64,000 nucleotides of DNA from Caenorhabditis elegans (lineage: Eukaryota > Nematoda > Chromadorea > Rhabditida > Rhabditidae): positions 9,424,001-9,488,000 of the forward strand of contig NC_003284.9 of assembly GCF_000002985.6 (NCBI RefSeq), given 5' to 3'. Within the stretch, counting starts at the first letter, position 1, and each line of letters starts with the position of its first letter. Positions 1 to 14,159 of this stretch are shown here, one piece after another. The translations under genes were made by a program, and so were the position numbers. The notes beneath the pieces are model-generated. The model saw only the letters and a list, made by a program, of their open reading frames with translations, was not told the DNA's origin and did not search any database.

Positions 1-2683
1 ATTGGGTAGAATTCACACCGGAACACCTTGGAACTCACACCATCGAGGTCACTTTTGGTGATGTTCCTGTGCCAGGATCTCCTTTCAAGACTGAAGTTAT
101 CGACCCAAAGAATGTGGAAATTCGTGGTCTCTCTGATCAAGTTTTGCTTCGACATGCTACCACTATTAACGGTTCGTTTTGTGAAGAATATTTTTATAGG
201 AAATCAAATATTTCACATTTCAGTTGATCGTCGTAATGCTGGAAATGGAGAGCTTCAAGTTGAAATCACTGACCCGACCGGATCTCCACTACGCACAGAA
301 ATGCTCAAATCTCCTGGTGGCGAAGACCGTATTACTTTCTTGCCAAACCAAACTGGACCCCACAAGATTAATGTGAAGGTTGCTGGATTCCAGATCCCTG
401 GTAAGTGTTCAGTTTAGAAACGTGATTTAGAAAACCTTCCACATATTAAAATTTACATTAGGTATATTTCAGGATATCCACAAACAATATTGGTTAGCGA
501 GCAAGAAAAACCAGCGGTTTATGGTGCTGCTGTTGATCAATCGATCAAGATCGGAGAGCCGGCTTCTCTGATTTTCGATCCAAAAAAGACAAATGGAGGA
601 CTCAAAATTCACGCAACAGGTCCAGATGGACAAAAAGTGCACCACAACGTAATGCGTAGACCAAATGGCACATCAGAAGTTGTCTTCTATCCTGAGGAAA
701 CTGGAACTTACAATGTCAGCATTGACTTCAATAACCGTCCAATCACCGGAAGCCCATTCACCGTGAATGTTGTCGACCCAACCAAGGTCATTGTTAACGA
801 CCTAGACATGGATCGCGATGGAACTCTTCTCCTCAGACTTGGTCACTCGAACTCATTTGATGTTGACGCGACGGCAGCCGGACCCGGTATTTAAATTGTG
901 TCGTAGATAATCATAATCAATATAACAATTTTTCAGGCAAACTTCGCGCGGAAGTTCGAGACGCCGACAGTTCGCTGATCGGCAATGGCCCGGTTGTCGA
1001 GGACATGGGACAGGGAAAATACCGCGTTCGATTTAATCCAGATCAACCCGGAAAGTGAGTAAATTATCAAATCAAAATTTGATCTATCAAAAATTTTACG
1101 AAACGAATCTTTATTTATAATTTCTCTCGAACTTCTAAGTATGTTCAACACCGCAAATCAAATTCTGTTACAGGTACTCGATTTACTTGTACTGGAACGA
1201 GTTGCCAGTTGAGAGCGCATTCCCAGTGAGAGCCCGATCGTCTGCCGAAGACTTGCCGACAACTTCTCGCGCTGTCAGAGAACCCATCCCACCACCAGTT
1301 ACAACAACTTATCACACACGGTAATCTAAAAATTGAATGATTTTAATAAGATATACTCTGACTTTTTTTAGCGAAAAGTCGTCTGGTTCAAATGCCGATG
1401 ACGAAATTAGCAGAATAATGGTGAGAGGAGATGGTCTTCACAGAGCTGTTCTCAAGGAGCACAATGAATTCATCATCGATGGAAGTGATATCAACAAGGA
1501 GGGTCGTATCACAGCAACACTTCTAGGATCAAAAGCAGACATTCCTGTGAGAATTCAACAACTCGGACATAATGTCTACAAAGCTACTTACACTCCATTG
1601 ACTGGAGGCACCTATGAACTTCATATTCTTTGGAATGGAAAGCACGTTAAAGGATCACCATTTGCTGTTTCTGCAGACACATCTGCTCATTTGGCTGATC
1701 TTATTGACGTTGATGCTTCGACTCTTAAAATTGGAATAATCAATGAGAACATTAAGACATTGATTGATACTCGTCGTGCTGGATCCGGACAACTTTCAGC
1801 TTTATGTATGGGTCCGAATAAGCCCGCTTACTGTGAACTGTATGATCACAGAGATGGAACTTATGCCCTCTGTGTCAGGCCAGCTGAGATTGGAAAGCAT
1901 ACATTGGTTATCAAATACGACGATGAGCACGTAAAAGGAAGTCCATTCGTTGTTCACGTGTCTCTTCCACCAGATCCGTCAAAAGTTCGCGTCTACGGGC
2001 CAGGAGTTGAACATGGAATTCTTTCTCTGTAAGTTATTTTAGATAAATTATTTGAAGGAATGGTATTATTTACAGTTTCAAATCCAATTTCGTCGTGGAA
2101 ACCCGAGGTGCTGGCGCTGGACAACTGACTGTTCGTGTCAGAGGACCAAAGGGAGCCTTCAATGTGGAAATGCAAAGAGAGAAGAAGAATGAAAGAACGA
2201 TTCACTGCAAGTATGAGCCAAAGGAACCAGGGGATTATCAGGTGAGATTAGATATCATAGTACAATACTTGAAGGGGTGAAATACAGTTTTTGAAACTAA
2301 TTTATTTTTGTGAACACTTAAACAATGATTTCGTAGAGTCACAACACATTTTTATAAAGGCCGTTAACCACAGAATTGAAAACAATAATAATTTTCAGGT
2401 CGAAGTGAAATGGCACGGAGAGCATGTTCCAGGTAGTCCATTCCTTGTCATGATCGTCGACACCGAGAAAGAACTCTCAAGATACCTTCGCGGCGAGGCT
2501 CCGTCTCCAACACCAGCAACGCCATTCATTCCGCCAGGATGGGTAGCTCCACCACAAATGTACCCAATGCAACCAGGACAGCAACGTTTCCTGCCACCAC
2601 CAGGCCATTTCGGACCAATGGGTGTTCCAAGCCCATATGGATCCGTTCCACCTCCGACCAAACATAAAGGACGCAATCATTAA
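1..2683 (+). CDS. fln-2: Filamin, C-terminal part (5' end outside window)
   Basis: Filamins are elongated actin-crosslinking proteins built from Ig-like repeats. I read eight exons: 1-171, 224-400, 473-886, 937-1054, 1174-1320, 1372-2028, 2076-2241 and 2399-2683, all phase-compatible and giving about 710 residues. Seven filamin repeats are recognisable from their end motifs: PGSPFKTEV, PGYPQTILV, TGSPFTVNV, the degenerate ESAFPVRAR, KGSPFAVSA, KGSPFVVHV and PGSPFLVMI. The last repeat is followed by a proline-rich tail of about 70 residues (PPGWVAPP, FLPPPGHFGP) ending KHKGRNH. The actin-binding CH domains would lie upstream. A likely poly(A) signal is at 3085-3090. Filamin repeats are seen directly. 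The fln-2 name rests on synteny with tbb-4 and memb-1 on X as I recall it; C. elegans also has fln-1, on another chromosome. Confidence 0.88.
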
Positions 2684-4437
2684 ATTGTATTGATTAGTGA
2701 TACCTCAATTCCAAACTACAAATCCTTTTTTAATCAACATTTTTATTCGAACTCAAATTTTGAAAATTGAGAATTAAGATTTTTAAATTAATACAGCAAA
2801 ACATGCTATTCTAGTTAATGGTTTCAAATTTCAGAAAAATTATTATTGCATAGATTCTGCTTCTCCTTGTCTTTTCCAAATAATCTATGATTATACAATC
2901 CCCAAATACAATGTGATACTTTCTCTGATGATGACACAACAAACGTTCTTTTATTTTCATCATTTCTAATCATAATGCTCATTTTTCCCAGACGTTTACT
3001 TACATTTTAAAACAGAAATACTCCTGCCAAATGTTTCTTACCTTTGCTCCATGTTCCCACTTCCTTCACTTTTAAATGCTCATTAATAAAATGAACAAGA
3101 TCCTGTGCTCTGCTCCCTCTGCTATCTTTCTTGTGTAGAATTTTTCGTTTCATAATCAGAAGTCTTCCTATAAGTTAGTTGTATTTTTATTCAATTCCAA
3201 TTTCAGATGTTCTTATTTTTAAAACATGATAAAGTTTTTACAAATCATTCAAAATAAGTTTAGAAAATAAAACAAGCCTGCAGTATCAAAAATTATTATT
3301 GCAAAACTTAGTTCCTTAGTTTATCCAAAGTTGGAATAAAAATTATGGTTTTTGTCTATTGTGGAACTGCATTTTAAAATTAAGTTTGTTGCACAAAAAC
3401 CGAGGTTGATCAAATCATCGTAAAATTGTATAAAAAATCACAAAAATCTGAAATGAAGAATGATAATTGCATTCAGACTATTCATATGTTGCTGCGACTA
3501 AAGAAAATTTGTAACTGTGCTTCAATTTTTTTTCTAAATTTCAAACTGAAATGAACCAATTATTACTTTTTTAATGCGGTTTTAATGGGGGTTTTTATGG
3601 GTTTTAATGGGATTAACGAATATATCGACGTTTACTTCTTTTTCAACTACATCGATAGAAAGTAAAACACCTACATCTTGAAAGCAAAGGAACTTGTGAA
3701 CAGCGAGAGGTTTACAACGCATCACGTAGAAATATTTCAAAATAAGAGTTTAATATTGTGTTTTTAACAACCTGTGTTGGTAAACTCTTATTGAATAATC
3801 ACATCTTATAGCCGCGAGTATCAATTTTGTTTCGCAAGAACCTTGAATAGTTTGAACTTTTTAAAGAAACTTTTTTCACAACTTGACAAATTCAAACTGA
3901 CTTACAACAATATTCAAATACATATTTATCTCATTTTGTATAAAAAATCCTAGGCATTTATTAATATTTCCCAAAATTTAAACTTATGTTCGCTAAAACT
4001 AGATAGCCTGACGCAGTTCATAGAAATTTGAGAAACACTGTTGAATGAAAACTGGAAAACAACATTAAAACAAATTTCAATCATTCACTTTATTTTATCC
4101 TTGCCGTTAATCAAATTTATAACACTGTTTACCATATCTATGATTATTAAAATATTTTTATGGTGAATTGCATTTAATGTGGTACACATAAAACTACATA
4201 CTACAGATACAGTTCAACTAAAAACAAGGCGATACAACTGTTATCAGTCGCAACCAGCCACAATCAACGCCACATTATAGTCTGTTTTATAAATGACCGC
4301 CAAATTCTTCATTTACTTTGATTCTATTATTCACTCTTTTTATTTTTGAATGATTAATATTGGAATCAAAAACTTACTAAACTTCTTATCGAATTCTTAT
4401 CAAAATTTAACGTTTCAAATTGAGTTTCAGTGAAGCA
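2684..4437. other. Intergenic: filamin 3' UTR and isomerase upstream region
   Basis: AT-rich DNA with no supported gene. The first 400 bp are probably the filamin 3' UTR, with AATAAA at 3085-3090. A perfect 12-bp inverted repeat (AATAAGAGTTTA) at 3741-3752 and 3781-3792 could form a hairpin with a 28-base loop. The run up to 4430 ends in a TTTCAG acceptor just before the next gene. Confidence 0.6.
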
Positions 4438-6230
4438 ATGACAAGTGGACTTATTTTAACTGAGCGTAAAAATAATGTTCTATGGGTCACCCTGAACAGG
4501 CCAAAGAAATTTAATGCTCTCACTAGACAGATGTTCCTTGATTTGTGCACAGTTTTTAATGATGCTGCCGATGATGATGATATTGCATTTGTTGTTTTTA
4601 CAGGAGGTACGTTGTCAACAATCAACATGTTTAACCGTAAACTTGTGTTTAGGAAAAGGGAAGTATTACTGCGCTGGAAGCGATTTTTCTCCAGCTGAGC
4701 TTTCAACATTGACGTGAGATTATTAAATCATGACATTTTATTTCATTCAACAAGAATTACAGAGATATCCAAGAACATGGATACAAACTTTTTGTGGACA
4801 TCTTGATTGCTTTCCCAAAACCAATAATTGCTTTGGTAAACGGACATGCCGTTGGAGTATCTGTGACTATGCTGGGTGTGATGGATGCGGTCATTGCCAT
4901 TGACACTGTGAGTTTTCTTAGCTGGTAACTATGAAAAAACAATATTCATCTAACTTGATGTGCAAAAAGTACTTTAAAGAAAAAACAATCAGTTTTTTAA
5001 TAATATTATTATTATATACCTTACAAACTAGAATATTTTCTTAATATATTGGAATGAACGTTGTGTTATGTTATATATGCAGGTGGTTGATATTTATCAA
5101 AAACAAAGTAAAAAATACATTTTGTTAGATATGTACTTGCTATAGATTTTCTCATATAAGAATGCTCAATAACGTGTAAATATCCCCAATTTTCCAAGAC
5201 TGCGCATTTCACAATTTTCATTGCAGGCAACGTTTGCCACTCCGTTTGCAGACATTGGTGTGTGCCCAGAAGCGTGTTCCAGCTACACCCTCCCAAGAAT
5301 TATGGGTCATCAAAAAGCTGCCGCACTGATGATGTTCAGCGAAAAGTTTACCGCTCACGAGGCTCATATTGCGGGATTGGTTACACAAGTAAGTGTTTGA
5401 AAACTTCTAGTTTCCAAAGGACCACAAATTTTTAATTGACAACACTCACATGCAAATTTGAAAAAATAATGGGAACTTTTAAAGTGGAAGTGGATGTAGT
5501 AAAAATAATGAAAAGTGTAGCGCATATTTGAGTACTTACTGGGTTATAAAATTGGGAAAAGTTGTTAAGACTGCTAAAACTCGCTCGAAAATGATTTTAA
5601 GTTAAAAGTGACGCGCAAATTCTTTGCGTTCTATTATTGAATTTTGTTCTGTAAAAAAGTAGTCTGAGCTGAATTATTACAAATATATATTAAGTTTGCG
5701 TTTGGAAAAATCAAAAATGAACAAAACTTGTTCCGCTTCTGTCGCCCAACTTCTTTCGCTTAGGCGTGATGAATGGGTCGAGATGGGTCGACCCGCGACC
5801 CAATTTCGGGTCGGGGACGTGTCCCCAACCCACTTTTATATAAATTGCTTTGTTTCAATAACATAAAATCCTATATCTGAAAAGTGGGTCGTGACTTTAA
5901 TAACAGGAATATTAAAGCAATCATTTCTTAAAAGATTGTCCTGTGATTTCAGATTTTACCAGCTGCGACATTTGAAAAAGATGCAAAGAAAATCATCGAC
6001 CGCTACTCAAAGCTTTCTCCAATTGTAAGTTTGTTAAAACTTTTCACCATATCCCTTTTTTTATTTTGAAGACCATGAAAGTAGCAAAAGAACTGATGAG
6101 AACCACCCAAATCAAAGACGAACTGCTCACTGTCAACCGAAAAGAGCAAGTGCATTTGAATGGGATGTTTTCCCACGAGGACACTATTGCTCGTCTCACT
6201 GCGAAATTTGTTAAACCATCTAAAATATGA
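4438..6230 (+). CDS. Delta3,Delta2-enoyl-CoA isomerase (ECI2-like), peroxisomal type
   Basis: Crotonase-fold enzyme that moves a double bond in unsaturated acyl-CoAs so that beta-oxidation can continue. Six exons: 4438-4606, 4653-4713, 4763-4907, 5227-5388, 5953-6024 and 6072-6230, giving 255 residues. ATG 4438 lies 8 bp after a TTTCAG acceptor, consistent with trans-splicing. Family signatures are LNRPKKFNALT near the N-terminus, YYCAGSDFS (oxyanion hole), VNGHAVGVSVT and GVCPEACSSY. Glu140 in the last aligns with the catalytic glutamate of human ECI2. The C-terminal tripeptide SKI is a PTS1-type peroxisomal signal. Unlike vertebrate ECI2 there is no N-terminal acyl-CoA-binding domain. Poly(A) signal at 6306-6311. 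From memory this is locus B0272.4. A hydratase role is less likely, because the spacing around the active site follows the isomerase pattern. Confidence 0.85.
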
Positions 6231-7432
6231 ACAATAATTCATCATTTCTCGTCTTACTAAATGTATTTTATTTGAAGTAAATACAAGGTTGCCTAAATAC
6301 ATTAAAATAAATGGAAACCCTTATTTTTGTTTTTTTTTCCACGCTTTTATTATTTTAATGTTAAAATGACACCTTCTGAACATTTTGGATTGAGTTTATT
6401 TTCAAAATAAATTCATAAATTCATAAATAAAGAAGAAGAAGAAAATATTTTAACAAAAATTGTCGAACAAAATTGAGGGGTGCTATAGAAGTTGGGCGGT
6501 CGTTTATTCAACTTTGTGGCCTCATTTCCATGATTGTTGAGATATCAGCATTGGGCATCATAGGATTTTCAACGTTTGCTGGCAAACTCCATGAACACTT
6601 TTTCGAAAATTATTCAGAAAAACCTCAAACTCCCAAATTAGAGGGGTGCTATAGAAGTTGTGCGCACTGTATATGTACGGAATTTATTCTAGAAAACAAC
6701 TAAATGAAGTTTTTCGAACATATATATATTTTTCTCAAAGTTTCTTTGCACAGTATCTCGTTTAATCAAAAGAACTAAATATGTAATCGTTTAAAAAATA
6801 TAGCCGTTGACGAAAAGCAAACAGAAATCCAGTTGATTTGTATTGTTAACAACAGTTTAGCACTTGGATAACACATATTCTAACAGCGTTTAACAACAAA
6901 AAAAAACAAATTATGCTGGTATCGACCTTGAAATTAGAATTTGGAGTTATCGGATTGTAGAAAAATAACCGAACAAAAAAATATAATTTTTGAATGAGTG
7001 TTTATTGGCACTGTTTTTAATACAATACTTGCAGTTTTCCTTTTTCAAACTTTGGCTTCGTCTTATTTTTCCCTACTGTTATCAAACCCAAACATTCAAT
7101 CGAATCCCAAATGATAATAAACTCTTTTATTTTCCACTCTTTGTCTTTTTCTCCTATTATTTCCCAATTCCTTCGTTCTTTCCTCCTCTCTCTGGGATAG
7201 AATGTAGCGAGCAAAGTCCAATGAGACACGGTGCGAGAGAGTGTGCAGATCAGCAATGCGCAGATGGTCGGCGCGTAGTTTTGGTGTGTCCGAGTGTACA
7301 CGCGGCCGACGGACGATTCCACAACAATATCTATCGGTTTTTTCTACTACTCTTTCTTGAGTTGTTTTCTTTCTTAATTGTTGAAATTTTAAATTAGCAA
7401 CGTAAAACATCTTAACTTACTTTTTTTGCAGA
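6231..7432. promoter_or_regulatory. Intergenic and upstream region of the hydroxyacyl-CoA dehydrogenase gene
   Basis: No supported gene. It holds a 20-bp perfect direct repeat (see separate entry) and, at about 7200-7320, a CpG-richer patch that stands out from the AT-rich surroundings and probably belongs to the dehydrogenase promoter. A polypyrimidine run and TTTGCAG acceptor at 7421-7431 lead directly to the ATG at 7433. Confidence 0.45.
6475..6660. repeat. Direct repeat pair, 20 bp, 166 bp apart
   Basis: GAGGGGTGCTATAGAAGTTG occurs at 6475-6494 and again, perfectly, at 6641-6660. Both copies are followed by G/C-rich dinucleotides (GGCGG and TGCGC). They may be the ends of a small dispersed element, but I cannot assign a family. 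Confidence 0.6.
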
Positions 7433-8624
7433 ATGCTCAGTTCAACTTGCACCGCTGCCGTTCGTGGACTCTCCACCACCGCCCAACTTTCAAAAATTAA
7501 TAATGTGACCATTATTGGTGCCGGACTCATGGGATCAGGAATTGCTCAAGTGTCTGCTAACGCCAAGCTTAACGTGACAGTTGTGGATAGCAATCAATCT
7601 GCTCTCGAAAAGGCTCAGCAAGGAATTGCCAACAGTTTGAAGAGAGTTGCCAAGAAGAAGCACGCCGACGACGCAGCGGTAAGGTTTCTTCATTTTTTCA
7701 AATAAATTAATGAGCTGAGATAATTTTACAGGCTCAAACAGCTCTTGTCAGCTCAGTTTTGGACCGTATCAAGATGTCTACCAACGTCTCCGATTCTGTC
7801 AAGGACGCTGATTTGGTCATTGAAGCCATCGTGGAAAACATTGATATCAAGAGAAAACTTTTTGCAGAGGTGGAGGTTGCTGCCAAACCGTAAGTACTCC
7901 ACTAAATAAAAATGTATTGCCAAAGTTTTCAAAACCATGTATGCTAGAAAAACAATGTTGTATCTAGAAATTCTAAATTAGAACGTACACAAATAAATCC
8001 AGTCCCAATTAATGTCTCAATTGAAATTTTAGAACTACTCTCATTACCACAAATACTTCTTCACTTCGCCTCGCCGACATTGGGCTCAACTTGAAGGACA
8101 AGTCCCGTTTTGGAGGACTTCACTTCTTCAACCCTGTCCCAATGATGAAGCTTTTGGAAGTTGTTCGACACACTGAGACCTCCGATGCAACCTTCAACCA
8201 ACTCGTTGACTACGGAAAGACTGTCGGAAAGACCACTGTTGCTTGCAAGGTAAGCTGTTGCTCCGGGAATCGTATTTAAATTCAATGCAAGCAGTTTCTA
8301 AAACCGATTTTTCAGGACACGCCCGGATTCATTGTCAACCGTCTCTTGGTGCCTTACATGTTTGAGGCTCTTCGACTTTACGAACGCGGCGATGCTTCCA
8401 TGGAAGATATTGATGTTGCCATGAAACTCGGTGCTGGATACCCAATGGGACCATTTGAGCTCAGTGACTACGTTGGACTTGACACTTGCAAGTTCATCAT
8501 GGATGGCTGGCACGCACAGTATCCGGAAGAAGTCGCCTTCACTCCAAGCCCGCTTCTCAACTCGCTCGTTGACTCTGGAAAGAATGGACGCAAGTCTGGA
8601 GAAGGATTCTACAAGTACAAGTAG
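7433..8624 (+). CDS. 3-hydroxyacyl-CoA dehydrogenase, mitochondrial type
   Basis: Catalyses the NAD-dependent oxidation of L-3-hydroxyacyl-CoA, the third step of beta-oxidation. Four exons: 7433-7678, 7732-7889, 8033-8249 and 8316-8624, giving 309 residues, close to human HADH (314). The first 21 residues are rich in Ser/Thr/Ala with a single Arg and no acidic residue, and read as a mitochondrial presequence. The Rossmann NAD motif GAGLMG is at 29-34. [13 protein letters not shown] contains the catalytic pair His165 and Glu177. [11 protein letters not shown] and [14 protein letters not shown] mark the C-terminal dimerisation domain. Codon use is biased towards C-ending codons, suggesting strong expression. 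ATG 7433 directly follows a TTTGCAG acceptor. AATAAA at 8729-8734. From memory this is locus B0272.3. It lies 1.2 kb from the upstream isomerase, too far for a typical operon. Confidence 0.93.
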
Positions 8625-9540
8625 AATGATGATTGCTAGCCGAAGATACTCTTTTTGTAAAAAAAAAGTTTAAACTATTCATGTTTAGTGCTATTTTTGA
8701 TTTTCTATGGGTTTTTGAGTAACCACGAAATAAACGTGTGACATGAAACAGCATTTTTAACATTCGAAACGTGCAAAAATGTTCCGTGTAATCAGGAGGA
8801 CATGTTAACTTGTTATAATTGACAGTTCATAACACGTTTTTCATAAAAATGAAACATGGAAAAAACCATCAACAAATTGGCAAAATTATCCCACAACATT
8901 TTTGAGTTAATTTTTTTAAACTAACCAAATTGAGATGACGATAAACGTGTTTGGATAAAGAAAATAATTTCAGTGCATTGGCCACCTCAATTTTAAACTT
9001 GAACGCGTTTAGATTGATTAAAAATTTTTATTCTCTCAGAAGTAAGTATTACTCAAAAACTAAAACTAGAGACATGATCTCAACTGACAAAATGTTGTCA
9101 ATTACTTGCTCTACATCTGTAATTATGGCGAAATTTTACCAATATATTCTAAAAAAAATTCAACTTGTACTATCTGTAAGTGCGCCAACCATTATTAATT
9201 TCCGGACCTTCCGCTACTGCAGTGCTACTGGAAACTTAACTACCAATTTTTACAAGTACCTTTTTGAATAATGAACATTACTGAAGTGTATTAATATTCT
9301 TTGGGATCCTGTATTGAACTTGCGATTAACTTCTCTGAATGTATTTTTTTACCTGTTGAGCCATACCGCGTACGATTCAAAAAATGTTGGATGTTTCTCG
9401 AAGTCACCTTTCTATTGTATACTGCAACAAATTTACCTTGGTTTTTTGTCTACATCTTCTATTGCTTTTACAGAGTAAAAATTTATTCTTTAATTTTTGG
9501 AAAATTTCATAAGTAAGTTTATTTTTTAAATGGACTTTAT
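8625..9540. other. Intergenic, no supported gene
   Basis: AT-rich DNA after the dehydrogenase 3' UTR. Open frames of 70 to 106 codons exist on the plus strand (for example 8951-9271) but show no recognisable domain and no consistent codon bias. Confidence 0.5.
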
Positions 9541-9960
9541 TTAAATGAAGTGTAATTTTGAAATTGTGATGCATAGCAGGAGAGTACAACTAAACAAGAA
9601 CCTGTCATTTTTCAGAAATAAAATACCTTTACTGAAGTTCTCAGTGGTGGTTCAGAAGCAGATTTACAAGTCAATGAATGTATCAGACCTTTTAGTTTTA
9701 TCTTTCTGCTCAAAAAATGTGCGCAAATGGTTAAGCACAGTAAATCAACTGCGCCAAAAACAAAACGTGGATGTGCACATTACATGATATGTCATTCTTA
9801 TGATACATGCGTAGAAGTATTGACAAATGTTTATTTTTATGTTATCATTGATCACTATTGGTATTTGCTATACTGGGCCTGTGATTTACTACACTTCAAT
9901 GAATATATTGTTTCGTCAAATGTTAAATTCAGGTATGGTATAAATTTTGCATTTTGAAAA
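9541..9960 (+). pseudogene. F-box gene remnant (nematode F-box family)
   Basis: From the TTTTTCAG acceptor at 9607-9614, the frame 9615-9788 reads as a nematode-type F-box: IPLLKFSVVVQKQIYKSMN, then DLLVLSFCSKNVRKWL. The conserved features are an I/F-PLL start, a V-x2-QI-YKSM helix, and LLxLSFCSK. The frame closes at TGA 9786-9788, and what follows only partly resembles an FBA-type domain in a different frame (CDLLHFNEYIV, about 9880-9920). No second intact domain is seen. I read this as a degenerate copy. A real gene with unusual splicing is possible. F-box proteins are SCF ubiquitin-ligase adaptors and are greatly expanded in nematodes. Confidence 0.4.
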
Positions 9961-10678
9961 GTAAAATATTATGTACACTTGGCATATTATTCGATATAAA
10001 ATACTAATAGTTACGATATTAAAATAAGAAAACTCGGTACATCAATGAATTAATTGGGGCTTATGCAGAAGGCCGGATAACGTAAAAGGAAGATTAACTA
10101 AAATTCCAAGTTTCAGATTGTGTAGATTCCATAGAAGGGAAGTAAACATATTCATTGAAGGGCACCCAGAAAAAGTCAACATTACAGTCAACAATCGTTT
10201 AAAGTCTTTGTTTATAGGATCATCAGAAATTGAAGAGATATTGGATCCCACAGATTGTAATGCAGTTCTTTGACATAATTCAATTGGAGCATCTAACTGA
10301 TTTCTTGCATAATACATTATGCGGCCAGTATGAAAGAGAATACTATCAGCCATGTAATATAATCTTACATATGTAATTGCATCACTGTTTCTTTCTTCTT
10401 TATAAGTAGTTTTGATTGGATATTTAGATGCTTGTAATAAAAGATATACGATAAAATTTAAATCTTTTTTTAAGGACAAGAAGAAAGCAGCAGAACTTGA
10501 CAGTTATAAAAAAAAGTTTCAGAAGAAGAGAAATAAATTTTTGAATAGACTATGCATTTGTAGTAATGTATTACTGTTTTGAAAAAAAAGAAGATAGAGA
10601 GAAATAGAGAAACACAATTATGTAAAATAATATGACAACTTTGGAAATTAGAAAAAAAACGTAGAAAATGAATTAAGC
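9961..10678. other. tbb-4 downstream region, no supported gene
   Basis: A 145-codon open frame on the minus strand (10042-10479) and shorter plus-strand frames share the stretch. Neither shows a domain I recognise. The last 150 bp before 10679 are probably tbb-4 3' UTR. Confidence 0.45.
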
Positions 10679-12891
<2,213 letters not shown>

Positions 12892-14159
12892 TTCTGAAAT
12901 TTAATCATATTATTTCACAGATACGACACGCGTAAATAAAAATTAGCACCAAAGCCACCATGGAAAAAAACAAAATGAAAGAATGGAGGTGTGTCCTTAA
13001 ATGGCGAATGAAAGGGCATGGACTGAGGCTTGTTGGCTCGCAGGTGCCTGGCTACTGAGGCGTGCTCGTACGCACGTCTTCGGCTCGATCGATGCCTGTG
13101 AGGCCCAGCACAGCTGCCATGACAACGTCCGGCAACAACGATGGCCAATTTCTCAGGAGAGTTTATGTTGAGAGGCGAGCTATACAAATTTTCCAAATTG
13201 CTCACACGCGTGTTGCTCCATTTCCGTTAGGCGTGCAAGCAGTTAGTTTGGTTGGTGTGAAAAGAGGTAACGCTCATGGGAATAGGTAACCTGCATCTGA
13301 ATTGTGAAATTGAAAAAATAATTATGGTTTTACTAAACAAAAAGTTACTTTAAAATATTCAAAGTACTAACTACAAATCAGAAGTTGTACACAATTATGC
13401 TTGCAACAAATGAAAAATGATGAAGGTTGTAGGTTAACTAATTGGACAATTCAATGAACTAATGAATTCGAGAAATACGTTTTGCACTAAAAAAATGCTC
13501 AAACTTTTTAGAAAATAACATAAATAAAAAAAGTACAATACATTTCTAAATTATCATTTTAACATATTGAAACACCTCAAAATTTGAAAATTTGAACATT
13601 AGTCCAACTACCCGGTGAACCTTCCTTTTTGCTGCTCACGCAGTAAATCTTTATTATTCGATTGTGGTGACTTTGATTGTTTTGTCCTTATATTCTTAAT
13701 TTCCTTTACTCGAACGTTTTAGCAACACAAAACTAGACAGTTTCGCATATTTTGACGGCTCGGATACTTTTTAGTGCTCACATCAGAACAGAAAACAGAG
13801 GGTGACTTTTTTTTAATTGAAAGAACTTCTTTGAACATTCACATACGACTCTACATAAGATTTCTTACATAAGACTCGGGAAAAATACTTTTTTAATATT
13901 TTTACACAAAATGAACACTGTTATTATATCGTTTATAACATTTGCACAGGCAATAAAAAATCACAGGAAGGGGATTATGAAGTTATTTGTGGTCGGGAAA
14001 CAGCGATATCAGTGAAATTGTCCTACATGGGAAAAGCATCCAATAGCACATACTGCGCCATTTTTTGGAAGAACCCTGAAAAAGTTTACGCATAAATTTT
14101 TTTAAACCGTATTCTGTTGTTGGTTTTTGCTTGGTTTTTTTGTCGAAAAGTATTGATAG
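12892..14159. promoter_or_regulatory. tbb-4 upstream region
   Basis: From 12950 to 13290 the DNA is richer in G/C than its surroundings and holds the X-box, which suggests the tbb-4 promoter. From about 13300 to 14160 it is ordinary AT-rich DNA in which I see no gene. Confidence 0.5.
13113..13126 (+). promoter_or_regulatory. X-box (RFX/DAF-19 site) upstream of tbb-4
   Basis: GCTGCCATGACAAC fits the X-box consensus RYYNYY-AT-RRNRAC at every position. Read on the tbb-4 strand it is GTTGTCATGGCAGC, which also fits RYYNYY-AT-RRNRRY. It lies 222 bp upstream of the tbb-4 start codon, close to the usual 60-200 bp range for C. elegans ciliary genes. A weaker near-match (GCCACCATGGAAAA, last base off) lies at 12954-12967. 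Confidence 0.7.

Noticed and set aside
7096-7410. 104-codon minus-strand frame upstream of the dehydrogenase
   Set aside because: It lies antisense to the presumed promoter and has no domain or splice context.
10042-10479. 145-codon open frame on the minus strand, downstream of tbb-4
   Set aside because: No domain, no splice context and no clear poly(A) signal. The opposite strand is also partly open. Chance frames of this size are common in this AT-rich DNA.
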